Shown: positions 1-6,018 of the stretch, piece after piece | Position numbering within the stretch: the stretch's first letter is position 1 | Layout: every line of letters starts with the position of its first letter | Assembly: GCA_013202315.1 (NCBI GenBank) | Contig: JABMRZ010000445.1 | Span: 1-8,797 of the forward strand | DNA length: 8,797 bases | Origin: Candidatus Tariuqbacter arcticus | GTDB lineage: Bacteria > Electryoneota > Tariuqbacteria > Tariuqbacterales > Tariuqbacteraceae | Direction of reading: 5' to 3' | Position numbers and translations under genes: made by a program | The notes under the pieces: generated by a model | Databases searched by the model: none | What the model was told of the DNA's origin: nothing | Seen by the model: the letters and a program-made list of their open reading frames with translations, nothing else

Positions 1-2
1 AA

Positions 3-107
3 ATGTAATATAACAAGTTAGAATCAAGCTAAGATTCCGCCTGTCTCGCCGGAGGTCGCGAGTTCGATTATTAACATATTAATTACATGTAAATAAGCAA
101 GTTAGAA
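3..107 (+). repeat. Near-perfect ~20-bp direct repeat pair flanking a tRNA-like fragment
   Basis: Positions 3-23 and 87-107 share ATGTAA at the left and CAAGTTAGAA at the right. The few bases between differ by two single-base gaps, giving about 20 matching bases. The copies are 84 bp apart and enclose the tRNA-Asp-like fragment at 28-69. The beginning of the motif (AAATGTAATAT) recurs at 5834-5844, just after the cyclase gene. The repeat could be a target-site or attachment-site duplication, or simply an AT-rich dispersed repeat. No integrase or transposase is visible in the window. Confidence 0.5.
28..69 (+). pseudogene. Degenerate tRNA-Asp-like fragment (anticodon arm to T loop)
   Basis: The stretch reads like the middle of a Bacteroidota-type tRNA-Asp. 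It runs from a D-loop-like TAAGAT through an anticodon-loop-like CTGTCTC (41-47, GTC anticodon), then GCCGGAGGTCGCGAG and the T loop TTCGATT (63-69). It is not functional as it stands. The 5' anticodon stem (36-40, TCCGC) pairs imperfectly with 48-52 (GCCGG), as if one G had been lost. Position 37 is T instead of the usual purine. The 3' T-stem strand after 69 is ATTAA instead of CTCGC, and no acceptor stem or CCA follows. The resemblance is judged by eye against tRNA sequences I know. A chance match is possible, but the match from the anticodon loop to the T loop is long. Confidence 0.35.
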
Positions 108-156
108 AGAAAAGTAATTCTCTTCATATGATAGTATGAGTTTTTCAAATAGGTTG

Positions 157-269
157 ATGAAATCTACCATCTTACTATTTTAATGAGTACAAGTGCATCT
201 TGCAGTTCCGGCAAGACCAACGGCGCGGGAAATCTGAATATAGTGATTACCATAGATTGTAAAAAGTAA
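157..269 (+). pseudogene. Tiny lipoprotein-like gene split by an apparent 1-base frameshift
   Basis: An ATG at 157 opens a frame reading MKSTILLF and stops at TAA 181-183. A second frame starts at the overlapping ATG 183 (TAATG junction) and reads MSTSASCSSGK...VITIDCKK to TAA 267-269. If the two are joined by one extra T in the T run at 178-181, the product is a 37-residue peptide. It has a basic start, a hydrophobic core and an SASC lipobox followed by Ser-Ser-Gly, which is how a lipoprotein precursor begins. An intrinsic terminator lies 8 nt after the final stop. The start has only a weak AGG upstream. Alternatives are translational coupling through TAATG, a sequencing error, or chance. 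No family is recognised. Confidence 0.35.
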
Positions 270-277
270 TTATAATG

Positions 278-300
278 ACGCCCAGATGGGCGTTTTTTTT
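278..300 (+). terminator. Intrinsic (rho-independent) terminator
   Basis: A perfect 6-bp GC-rich stem (ACGCCC 278-283 with GGGCGT 288-293) closes an AGAT tetraloop and runs directly into eight T residues (293-300). This is a textbook intrinsic terminator for + strand transcription. It lies 8 nt after the stop of the small lipoprotein-like frame, and its T run touches the -35 box of the next promoter. It therefore marks the boundary between the upstream transcript and the CHAT operon. Confidence 0.88.
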
Positions 301-328
301 GGACATTTTGATAAATAATTGCTATAAT
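300..328 (+). promoter_or_regulatory. Sigma70-like promoter with extended -10 for the CHAT operon
   Basis: The -35 box TGGACA (300-305) matches TTGACA at 5 of 6 positions. A 17-nt spacer leads to a consensus TATAAT (323-328), preceded by TG one base upstream (TGCTATAAT), an extended -10. Transcription should begin near 335, giving a leader of about 165 nt before the ATG at 500. This is the classical proteobacterial/firmicute layout and not the TTTG/TAnnTTTG layout of Bacteroidota, which is a weak clue against membership of that phylum proper. Confidence 0.6.
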
Positions 329-434
329 TATTCAACACCGGCGGAGCGTTTAATAGTTACGATAGGCTAATAAGAGAATATGTGAAAATTGCAAATTATG
401 ACGAATATCCCTATATTGTGGATGGTATCGCAGG

Positions 435-453
435 TCGGATTCCCCCAATCCGA
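435..453 (+). other. Leader hairpin with C5 loop
   Basis: TCGGATT (435-441) and AATCCGA (447-453) form a perfect 7-bp stem around a CCCCC loop, within the predicted 5' leader and 46 nt before the start codon. No T run follows, so it is not an intrinsic terminator. On the opposite strand its core (GGATTGGGGGAATCC) resembles the first hairpin at 5862-5885, so it may be a solo, inverted relative of that palindromic element. The rest of 329-499 shows no reading frame or other structure apart from the AAAGGAG ribosome site at 488-494. Confidence 0.55.
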
Positions 454-499
454 TAATTTATCTCAATAGATACAAAAATCCTTTACGAAAGGAGAAATC

Positions 500-3121
500 A
501 TGAAAAGCGCAATAAAAATCGCCGTTGTTTTTCTAACCTTGTTAATCGCCCAATCCATCGACGCCCAACCCCTCGACACCCTCAAAATCAAGTCCGAGGC
601 GGATAGTATGCTTGCTGTGGGGGATTCTTTGCGGAAAGCCTGGCAATTGGATGAAGCGCTGGAAATATACCAAAAAACACTGACGAAATATCAACGGATT
701 AATGATAGAAAAGGTGAGACAAATGTATTAAGGGGGATTGGAATTATTTATTCAAATCTTTCCAATTATCCTAGAGCTATAGAGTATTACGGACAGAGTC
801 TGGAAATATGCATAGAAGTTGGTGACCGTATTGGTGAAAGTTGGTCCTTACATAATATCGGAATAGCTTATCATTATCTATCCAACTATCCGAAGGCGTT
901 GGAATTTTACCGTCGAAGTCTGGAGATTTTCAGGGAAGTTGGCGACCGCCAAGGAGAAGGAATGACCTTGGGTAACATTGGTGTTATTTACCATCATCTT
1001 TCCGATTACCCGAAGGCGTTGGAATATTATGAGCGGAGTCTTGAGATACGCAAGAAAAATGGTGATCGTGGCGGAGAAGGTTATGTTTTAAACAATATCG
1101 GCTGGATTTACTTTATATTTTCCGATTATCCCAAGGCATTAGAATACTATGAACAGAGTCTTGAGATACATAAGGAAGTTAGCGATCGCCGAGGGGAAAG
1201 TAGAACATTGAACGACATCGGAAATGTTCACAGCAAACTTTCGAACTATCCTAAGGCACTGGAGTATTATACAAAGAGTCTGGAGATATCAAATGAACTT
1301 GTCGACCGCTGGAACGAAGGTCGGACTTTAAACAATATCGGAGTAGCCTATTATTATCTTTCCGACTATTCAAATGCGCTGAAGTATTATGCGAAAAGTC
1401 TGGAGATATGGATAGAAATTGGAGACTGCAAGGGTGAACAGATGACATTGTGTAACATCGGAAATGTATATATTAAACAGGGAAAATACCCAGAAGCAGA
1501 AGAGTATATTCAAAAATCATTGGCAATTGCCTTGGAGCTGAAAACAGAAGAAGATATTCAAAGTGGATATTCCAAAATGGGCGACTGCTATACCGCACAA
1601 GGATTTGATTCTCTTGCTATAGCGAACTATGCAAAAGCGATTGAGACAATTGAGAGCATTCGCGGCAAACTTGAAGTGGAAACCCATAAAACAGGTTATA
1701 TGAAAGGGGTCATCGAAGTTTATGAAAAAATGATAAAATCCCTGATTAAACTCGGCAGAAAGAAAGAAGCTTATGATTACTTAGAAAGGATGAAAGCCCG
1801 AGCCCTGCTGGATATCCTTGAAGGCGGAAAAATCGATTTTGCGGAAGTGATGACGGAAGAGGAAGCTTTGCAGGAAAAGGCGCTGATTATTCAACTTGAA
1901 AACCTTAATCAATCCATCGCAGATATAAAAATAGGCGAAGAGAGCAAACGGGATTCTCTCGCCCTGCTTCGGGATGAAAAGCGGGAGAAATTGGAAGCCT
2001 TTGAAGAAAAACTCTATCTCTCGCATCCGGAACTCAAGCAGCTGCGCGGCAGGGGTGACCCGATTAACTTGCGCAGAGCACGGCGAATCTTAAGCAGAGA
2101 CGAGGCGGCGGTCTATTATGTTACCACCGAAGAACAACTATTCATCTTTGTTCTCACCAGGAACAAGTTGGAAGTTCTATCCAAAGAAATCAAGGAGGAG
2201 GATTTAAATGCAATGATCGATGAACTTCTGTCAGGAGTCGATATCAGTGTTTTGCGGTGGAATTCAGAAGCTTCGCAAAAGCTGTATCAAATTCTGCTGG
2301 AACCGATAGAAAAATTACTGAAAGGCAAAGAGCGCATCTGCATCATCCCCGACGGCAAACTGAATTATCTGCCTTTTCAGGCGCTGGATGATGAGGAAAC
2401 AGGAAGATGCTTGATCGAGGATTATTCCATTTACTATGCTCCGTCCCTTTCCACACTTGCCTGGCTGCGGATGATGGGAACTTATGGCGGCAGGGAACTG
2501 CTCGCGTTCGGTAATCCGGTTTTCGGTGAAGAGGATTCAACTTTAATAGCAATACGCGGAGAACTGGTTCCACTGCCCGCTACGGAAAAGGAAGTGAAAG
2601 AGTTGGAGAATGTATACCAACCGAAGGCGAAAGTCTTTCTGGAATTTGAAGCGTCTGAAAGTAATTTCAAACTTCATTGTGAAGATTACGGGGTATTACA
2701 CTTTGCAACGCACGCTTTGGTGAATGAGATCAGCCCGGTATATTCTTCCATAGCGTTTTCAAAGGAGGAAACCGAGGACGGTTTTTTGGAGGCGAGGGAA
2801 ATAATGAAAATGGAGTTGAATGCGGACCTTGCCGTGTTAAGCGCTTGTAAGACAGCTTATGGCAAGGTAATGGAAGGTGAAGGTATGCTGGGGTTGACCA
2901 GGGCGTTTTTCACCGCAGGCGTGCCTTCGGTAGTGGCATCGTTGTGGAATGTGGAGGATAACGCCACTCGCGAGCTTATGGTGCAGTTCCATACCAGGCT
3001 GCGGGATGGTGAGCGACCCGCCGCTGCATTAAAGGAAGCGCAATTATATTTGCTTAAAGAGACACAATACAATAGCCCGCTATACTGGGCGCCGTTCGTT
3101 TTAATCGGCGATTCGGAATAA
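500..3121 (+). CDS. Exported TPR-repeat CHAT (caspase-like) domain protein
   Basis: The 873-residue product starts with a Sec signal peptide (residues 1-22, hydrophobic core AVVFLTLLI, IDA cleavage site before Q23). Seven 40-residue TPR-type units of pattern GDR.GE..TL.NIG..Y..LS.YPKALEYY..SLEI follow (residues 68-347), then a degenerate TPR and a charged coiled-coil region around 451-512. The C-terminal third (about 585-872) is a CHAT domain: IIPDGKLNYLPFQAL, LLAFGNP, HFATHA, LSAC, SLWNVED and YWAPFVLIGD. The predicted catalytic dyad is His738 and Cys783, both intact, so peptidase activity of the caspase/separase clan is plausible. The substrate is unknown. The start is supported by AAAGGAG five nt upstream. 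It is the first gene of the apparent operon, 26 nt before the DUF4384-like gene, and a paralogue of the gene at 6019-8463. Family assignment is firm; a protective, developmental or envelope-stress role would be inference. Confidence 0.93.
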   Translation: MKSAIKIAVVFLTLLIAQSIDAQPLDTLKIKSEADSMLAVGDSLRKAWQLDEALEIYQKTLTKYQRINDRKGETNVLRGIGIIYSNLSNYPRAIEYYGQSLEICIEVGDRIGESWSLHNIGIAYHYLSNYPKALEFYRRSLEIFREVGDRQGEGMTLGNIGVIYHHLSDYPKALEYYERSLEIRKKNGDRGGEGYVLNNIGWIYFIFSDYPKALEYYEQSLEIHKEVSDRRGESRTLNDIGNVHSKLSNYPKALEYYTKSLEISNELVDRWNEGRTLNNIGVAYYYLSDYSNALKYYAKSLEIWIEIGDCKGEQMTLCNIGNVYIKQGKYPEAEEYIQKSLAIALELKTEEDIQSGYSKMGDCYTAQGFDSLAIANYAKAIETIESIRGKLEVETHKTGYMKGVIEVYEKMIKSLIKLGRKKEAYDYLERMKARALLDILEGGKIDFAEVMTEEEALQEKALIIQLENLNQSIADIKIGEESKRDSLALLRDEKREKLEAFEEKLYLSHPELKQLRGRGDPINLRRARRILSRDEAAVYYVTTEEQLFIFVLTRNKLEVLSKEIKEEDLNAMIDELLSGVDISVLRWNSEASQKLYQILLEPIEKLLKGKERICIIPDGKLNYLPFQALDDEETGRCLIEDYSIYYAPSLSTLAWLRMMGTYGGRELLAFGNPVFGEEDSTLIAIRGELVPLPATEKEVKELENVYQPKAKVFLEFEASESNFKLHCEDYGVLHFATHALVNEISPVYSSIAFSKEETEDGFLEAREIMKMELNADLAVLSACKTAYGKVMEGEGMLGLTRAFFTAGVPSVVASLWNVEDNATRELMVQFHTRLRDGERPAAALKEAQLYLLKETQYNSPLYWAPFVLIGDSE
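701..1540 (+). repeat. Seven in-frame 120-bp tandem repeats encoding TPR units
   Basis: Units begin at 701, 821, 941, 1061, 1181, 1301 and 1421, each exactly 120 bp (40 codons). All encode variants of the same helix pair, with (G/S/V/N)D(R/C) at the start and YPKALEYY..SLEI in the second helix. The units have diverged considerably at the DNA level. The last (1421-1540) changes to GKYPEAEEYIQKSLAIALEL and serves as a capping repeat. A degenerate eighth unit follows at 1541-1660. Confidence 0.92.
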
Positions 3122-3147
3122 ACCATTATAATAAAAAGAGGTGAAAA

Positions 3148-3828
3148 ATGAAGAGCCAAAAACAAATCATCATTTGGCTGATTGTATTTTTATCAACCAT
3201 TCTATTTTTTTCGGGGGAACTATTTGCAGGAGAGGAACCCGTAAAAAAGGACTCAATCTCATTCAAATACGGGATTATCGGAAAGTCCAAAGAAAAACCG
3301 GATAGTTTATTTGAAGTGGCTGATGGTTCAGCCCTTCATTCCGGCGATTTTTTTAAAATCAATTTTAAAATGGCAAGCAAGGCGAATTTCTATGTTATTT
3401 TCCAATTTGCTAACGGTGAATATTCGCTTTTCCACTCCGCTTCCAATCTAAGAGAAGAAAATACTGCGGAAACGATATCTACATCTTTGGATTGGCTTGA
3501 GTTGGATAGCAATATCGGAACGGAAACCATCTATCTTATTTCTTCAAAGAACCCGCTCTCCAAGTTGGAGGATTTGTTTGCCAAATATCAAGAATCGAAA
3601 AAGAGACTGAAGCGGAAATTCGCCGGGAAGATTTCTAAAGAATTACTTTCTGTAACTCAAGAAAAGAAAAAAGCGCCCCAATTGCTGCAAATTCGTCTGG
3701 AAAAACCTGAAAATATCGGAGGGACCTTCCGGGGAGCATTGGAAGAAGGGGAAATCGAGCATTGCCTGTTTAATCAATGTTCGGGCAAAAATATCGCCTT
3801 TGAGATTATAAAGATTATTCACCAATAG
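3148..3828 (+). CDS. Exported DUF4384-like protein
   Basis: The 226-residue product has a signal peptide (residues 1-27, core IIIWLIVFLSTILFF, cleavage after LFA). Residues about 60-145 have the layout of DUF4384: ALHSGDFFKINF, a FYVIFQFANGEYSLFHSAS beta segment, and near the end ETIYLISSKNPL, where the family typically reads a ...S..PL strand. DUF4384 domains are often found with caspase-like or CHAT peptidases and with TPR proteins in bacterial signalling islands; their molecular role is unknown. The rest is a lysine-rich helix (about 138-175) and a tail with two cysteines (EHC...NQC). GAGGTG upstream of the ATG supports the start. It sits 26 nt after the CHAT gene and 7 nt before the cyclase gene, so co-expression is likely. 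It is probably periplasmic or envelope-associated. I assign the domain by pattern only. Confidence 0.75.
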   Translation: MKSQKQIIIWLIVFLSTILFFSGELFAGEEPVKKDSISFKYGIIGKSKEKPDSLFEVADGSALHSGDFFKINFKMASKANFYVIFQFANGEYSLFHSASNLREENTAETISTSLDWLELDSNIGTETIYLISSKNPLSKLEDLFAKYQESKKRLKRKFAGKISKELLSVTQEKKKAPQLLQIRLEKPENIGGTFRGALEEGEIEHCLFNQCSGKNIAFEIIKIIHQ

Positions 3829-3835
3829 GCAAGTT

Positions 3836-5830
3836 ATGGAAACATTCATAAAATTTCCCAAAAGGAACTTTTTCTGGGTGAGTGCCTCAATCGCTGTCTT
3901 ATCATTTGTTGTAATTCTCCTCATTCCTTCCATATTCCACATTTTGGAATTGAAAACGGTTGATTTCCGCTTTCAGATAAGAGATATGTTGGGCAAAACT
4001 CCAGAAATCTCACCCCTGGTTTACCACCTTTCGATAGATGAATATTCTCTTGAAAACTCCGACCCGTATTTTTGGTCCAGGGCGATACTTGGTCAAATTA
4101 TGGAAAAGATGTCCGAAGCGGGGACCGAAGTGATTGCATGCGATTTCCTGTTCGCCGGCTATCGGGATAGCTTGGATGATAAACAATTGATAGAGTCTTT
4201 AAGAAAAGCAGGGAATATTGTTATACTATACCAGATAAAAATGTTCAACGAGGATTATAATATAAAAAGTAGTAGGAAGGAGATAAAAAGGTTAATCGGT
4301 TTTAACGACTTCGCTGAATTGAGAGATAAACATCCGCCTTTTCCTCACTGTTTTGGATTTGGCAGCGTTCCCATAAATGAACTTCTGGAATATTCGTGTT
4401 CCAGCGGCTTCGCCAATTTACCATCTGATAATGACGGAATTATCAGAAGATATCCTTTAGCGGCGGAACTTGATGGGAAAATCGTTCCTTCTTTTCCGCT
4501 ATCGGTCTTATGTGCATTTTTGGATTATGATTTCCATAATATAGAGCTTTCTGATAGAGGGAATTTAATTCTAAAATCCATTAAACTGCCTGATGCTTCG
4601 ACAACCGAGGATATAATTATTCCTTTAGACCATCGCGGTAATATGCTCATCAATTATATCGGCGGATTTAGCGAAAAGAATTATCCTCAATCATTTAGCG
4701 CGATAGATTTGTTGAACCTGGATGATGTTTCAGGATTGAGCCCTCAACTGGGCGGGAAAATTGGAATATTTTCCGATATTTCATCGGTGGGAAAGGATTT
4801 CGGCAATATCCCGTTGGAGAACAATTTCCCCAATCCTTTCATTTACTCCAATATCATCAGCAATATTCTAAATCAGGATTTCTTAACCGAAACGGGGCAT
4901 TTCACCAATTTCCCGATTGTCATATTCACTTCCTTGTTGATTATGATATTATGCATTAATTTGAAAATGGTGTTGTTTGCAATATCTTCGATATCATTGG
5001 GAGTGGTTTATCTTCTGCTGAATATTATTCTCTTCACGAATTCCGGTTTGATTCTTCCGTTTTTCATTTTCCTCATTCCGGTGGGCTCCGTTTTCATCTT
5101 TTCCACCTTCTACAAATATCTATATGAAGAAAAATACTTACAGATGATGGAAACGAGTCTTAAAAGCTACCTTTCGCCGCCTCTGTTGGAGAAGGTGATA
5201 AAAAATCCGGAACGGTTGAAACCCGGTGGTGTAAGGAAGCGGATTTCCATTCTTTTTTCCGATATCGCCGGATTCACCGCCTTCTGCGATATTTCCGAGC
5301 CGGAAGAGGTGCAGGAAATTTTGGACGAATACCTACATTGTATGGTCGGCATCGTCTTTAAAAACAATGGCATCATCGACAAATATTTAGGCGACGGCCT
5401 GCTGGCTTTCTTTGAAAACGAGGGAAACGAAATCGTCAGCCCGCTAAATGCTGTTAATTCGGCGGTTGAAATGCAGTCGACCGCGGAAATGCTGCGCGAA
5501 AAATGGACCGCGCAGAACAAATTCAACCTGCATATCAGAGTCGGAGTCACAACCGGTTATGTTACGGTGGGGAACATCGGTACCAAGGAAAAAATCGACT
5601 ACACCATCATCGGCTCGAAAGTCAATTTAGCCTCGCGCTTGCAGGCGTTTGGGGATGAAGAAGACATTATTATCGATAAGGACACCCGCCATCTCATAAA
5701 AGGGAGTTACTTATCAAAATATCTGGGAGAAGTTGAGATCAAAGGATTCCCTAAAACCGCGGTTTACAAGGTCGAATACTCTTTGCCCTCCGATGAGACC
5801 GGCGATTCCATTAATTCCAAACCCAATTAA
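3836..5830 (+). CDS. CHASE2-domain membrane adenylate cyclase (class III)
   Basis: The 664-residue protein has an N-terminal membrane anchor (about 13-36) and an extracytoplasmic CHASE2 sensor (about 37-350: VDFRFQIRD, LSIDEYSL, EVIACDFLF, GFANLPSDNDGIIRRYPL, LINYIGG, GKIGIFSD). Three closely spaced membrane helices follow (about 355-376, 378-400, 405-430), then a cytoplasmic class III nucleotide cyclase domain (about 465-650). Key residues are all present: metal-binding Asp476 (LFSDIAGFT) and Asp520 (KYLGDG), adenine-selecting Lys516 and Thr590 (DYTIIG), and Asn597 and Arg601 (VNLASRL). The Lys/Thr pair points to ATP, class IIIb, so the product should be cAMP. The ATG lies 7 nt after the preceding stop. 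Its weak AGG overlaps that stop, suggesting translational coupling. CHASE2 ligands are unknown. The linkage suggests it senses the state of the exported products of this locus or the signal they handle. Confidence 0.93.
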   Translation: METFIKFPKRNFFWVSASIAVLSFVVILLIPSIFHILELKTVDFRFQIRDMLGKTPEISPLVYHLSIDEYSLENSDPYFWSRAILGQIMEKMSEAGTEVIACDFLFAGYRDSLDDKQLIESLRKAGNIVILYQIKMFNEDYNIKSSRKEIKRLIGFNDFAELRDKHPPFPHCFGFGSVPINELLEYSCSSGFANLPSDNDGIIRRYPLAAELDGKIVPSFPLSVLCAFLDYDFHNIELSDRGNLILKSIKLPDASTTEDIIIPLDHRGNMLINYIGGFSEKNYPQSFSAIDLLNLDDVSGLSPQLGGKIGIFSDISSVGKDFGNIPLENNFPNPFIYSNIISNILNQDFLTETGHFTNFPIVIFTSLLIMILCINLKMVLFAISSISLGVVYLLLNIILFTNSGLILPFFIFLIPVGSVFIFSTFYKYLYEEKYLQMMETSLKSYLSPPLLEKVIKNPERLKPGGVRKRISILFSDIAGFTAFCDISEPEEVQEILDEYLHCMVGIVFKNNGIIDKYLGDGLLAFFENEGNEIVSPLNAVNSAVEMQSTAEMLREKWTAQNKFNLHIRVGVTTGYVTVGNIGTKEKIDYTIIGSKVNLASRLQAFGDEEDIIIDKDTRHLIKGSYLSKYLGEVEIKGFPKTAVYKVEYSLPSDETGDSINSKPN

Positions 5831-5861
5831 GCAAAATGTAATATTATAGCTCTTTGAAAAT

Positions 5862-5936
5862 GGCGGGATTGGGGACAATCCCGCCTCCACACGAGTAGTA
5901 ATGCAACCGTGGAGTCGGGGTTGTCACAACCCCGAC
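5862..5936 (+). repeat. Three-hairpin palindromic (REP-like) intergenic element
   Basis: Three perfect stems are packed end to end. GGCGGGATTG/CAATCCCGCC (5862-5871 with 5876-5885) has a GGGA loop. CTCCAC/GTGGAG (5885-5890 with 5909-5914) closes an 18-nt loop. GTCGGGGTTG/CAACCCCGAC (5914-5923 with 5927-5936) has a TCA loop. Neighbouring stems share their boundary bases at 5885 and 5914, so they can stack as a compact three-arm structure. No T run follows, so intrinsic termination is unlikely. Hairpins 1 and 3 share the G-rich TTG-bearing left arm. The design resembles dispersed palindromic repeats, and it lies between the cyclase and the second CHAT gene, where it could stabilise the upstream mRNA or reduce read-through. 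Confidence 0.75.
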
Positions 5937-5942
5937 ATCAAG

Positions 5943-5962
5943 AAATTAATCAAAATTAATCA
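5943..5962 (+). repeat. Perfect 10-bp tandem duplication upstream of the second CHAT gene
   Basis: AAATTAATCA occurs twice back to back (5943-5952 and 5953-5962), starting 7 nt after the palindromic element and ending 56 nt before the ATG at 6019. One helical turn of spacing would suit a regulator binding on the same face, or it could be AT-rich promoter context. I could not identify a convincing -35/-10 pair here, so whether the second CHAT gene has its own promoter is open. Confidence 0.4.
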
Positions 5963-6005
5963 TAGATTTTTAAAGTACTAAAGTGTTACAACAAAATCCC
6001 AAAAA

Positions 6006-6010
6006 GGAGG
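6006..6010 (+). promoter_or_regulatory. Strong ribosome binding site that decides the start of the second CHAT gene
   Basis: GGAGG ends 8 nt before the ATG at 6019. The open frame extends upstream to a GTG at 5983, but that start has no Shine-Dalgarno sequence and would place a charged peptide (NPKKEERK) ahead of a canonical signal peptide. The ATG at 6019 also aligns codon for codon with the start of the paralogue at 500. Confidence 0.88.
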
Positions 6011-6018
6011 AACGAAAA

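Noticed and set aside
178..183. Programmed -1 frameshift joining the two small frames
   Set aside because: The T run is not part of a good slippery heptamer and no stimulating structure follows closely; an indel or sequencing error is simpler.
308..328. Alternative -35 box TTGATA at 308-313 for the TATAAT at 323-328
   Set aside because: The spacer would be only 9 nt, too short for sigma70; TGGACA at 300-305 gives the ideal 17 nt.
5448..5630. A 60-codon + strand frame inside the cyclase gene
   Set aside because: It lies entirely in another frame of the catalytic domain, whose key residues are intact; there is no evidence of an overlapping gene.
5983..6018. Upstream GTG start for the second CHAT gene
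   Set aside because: The ribosome site GGAGG at 6006-6010 fits the ATG at 6019, which also opens a canonical signal peptide aligned with that of the paralogue.
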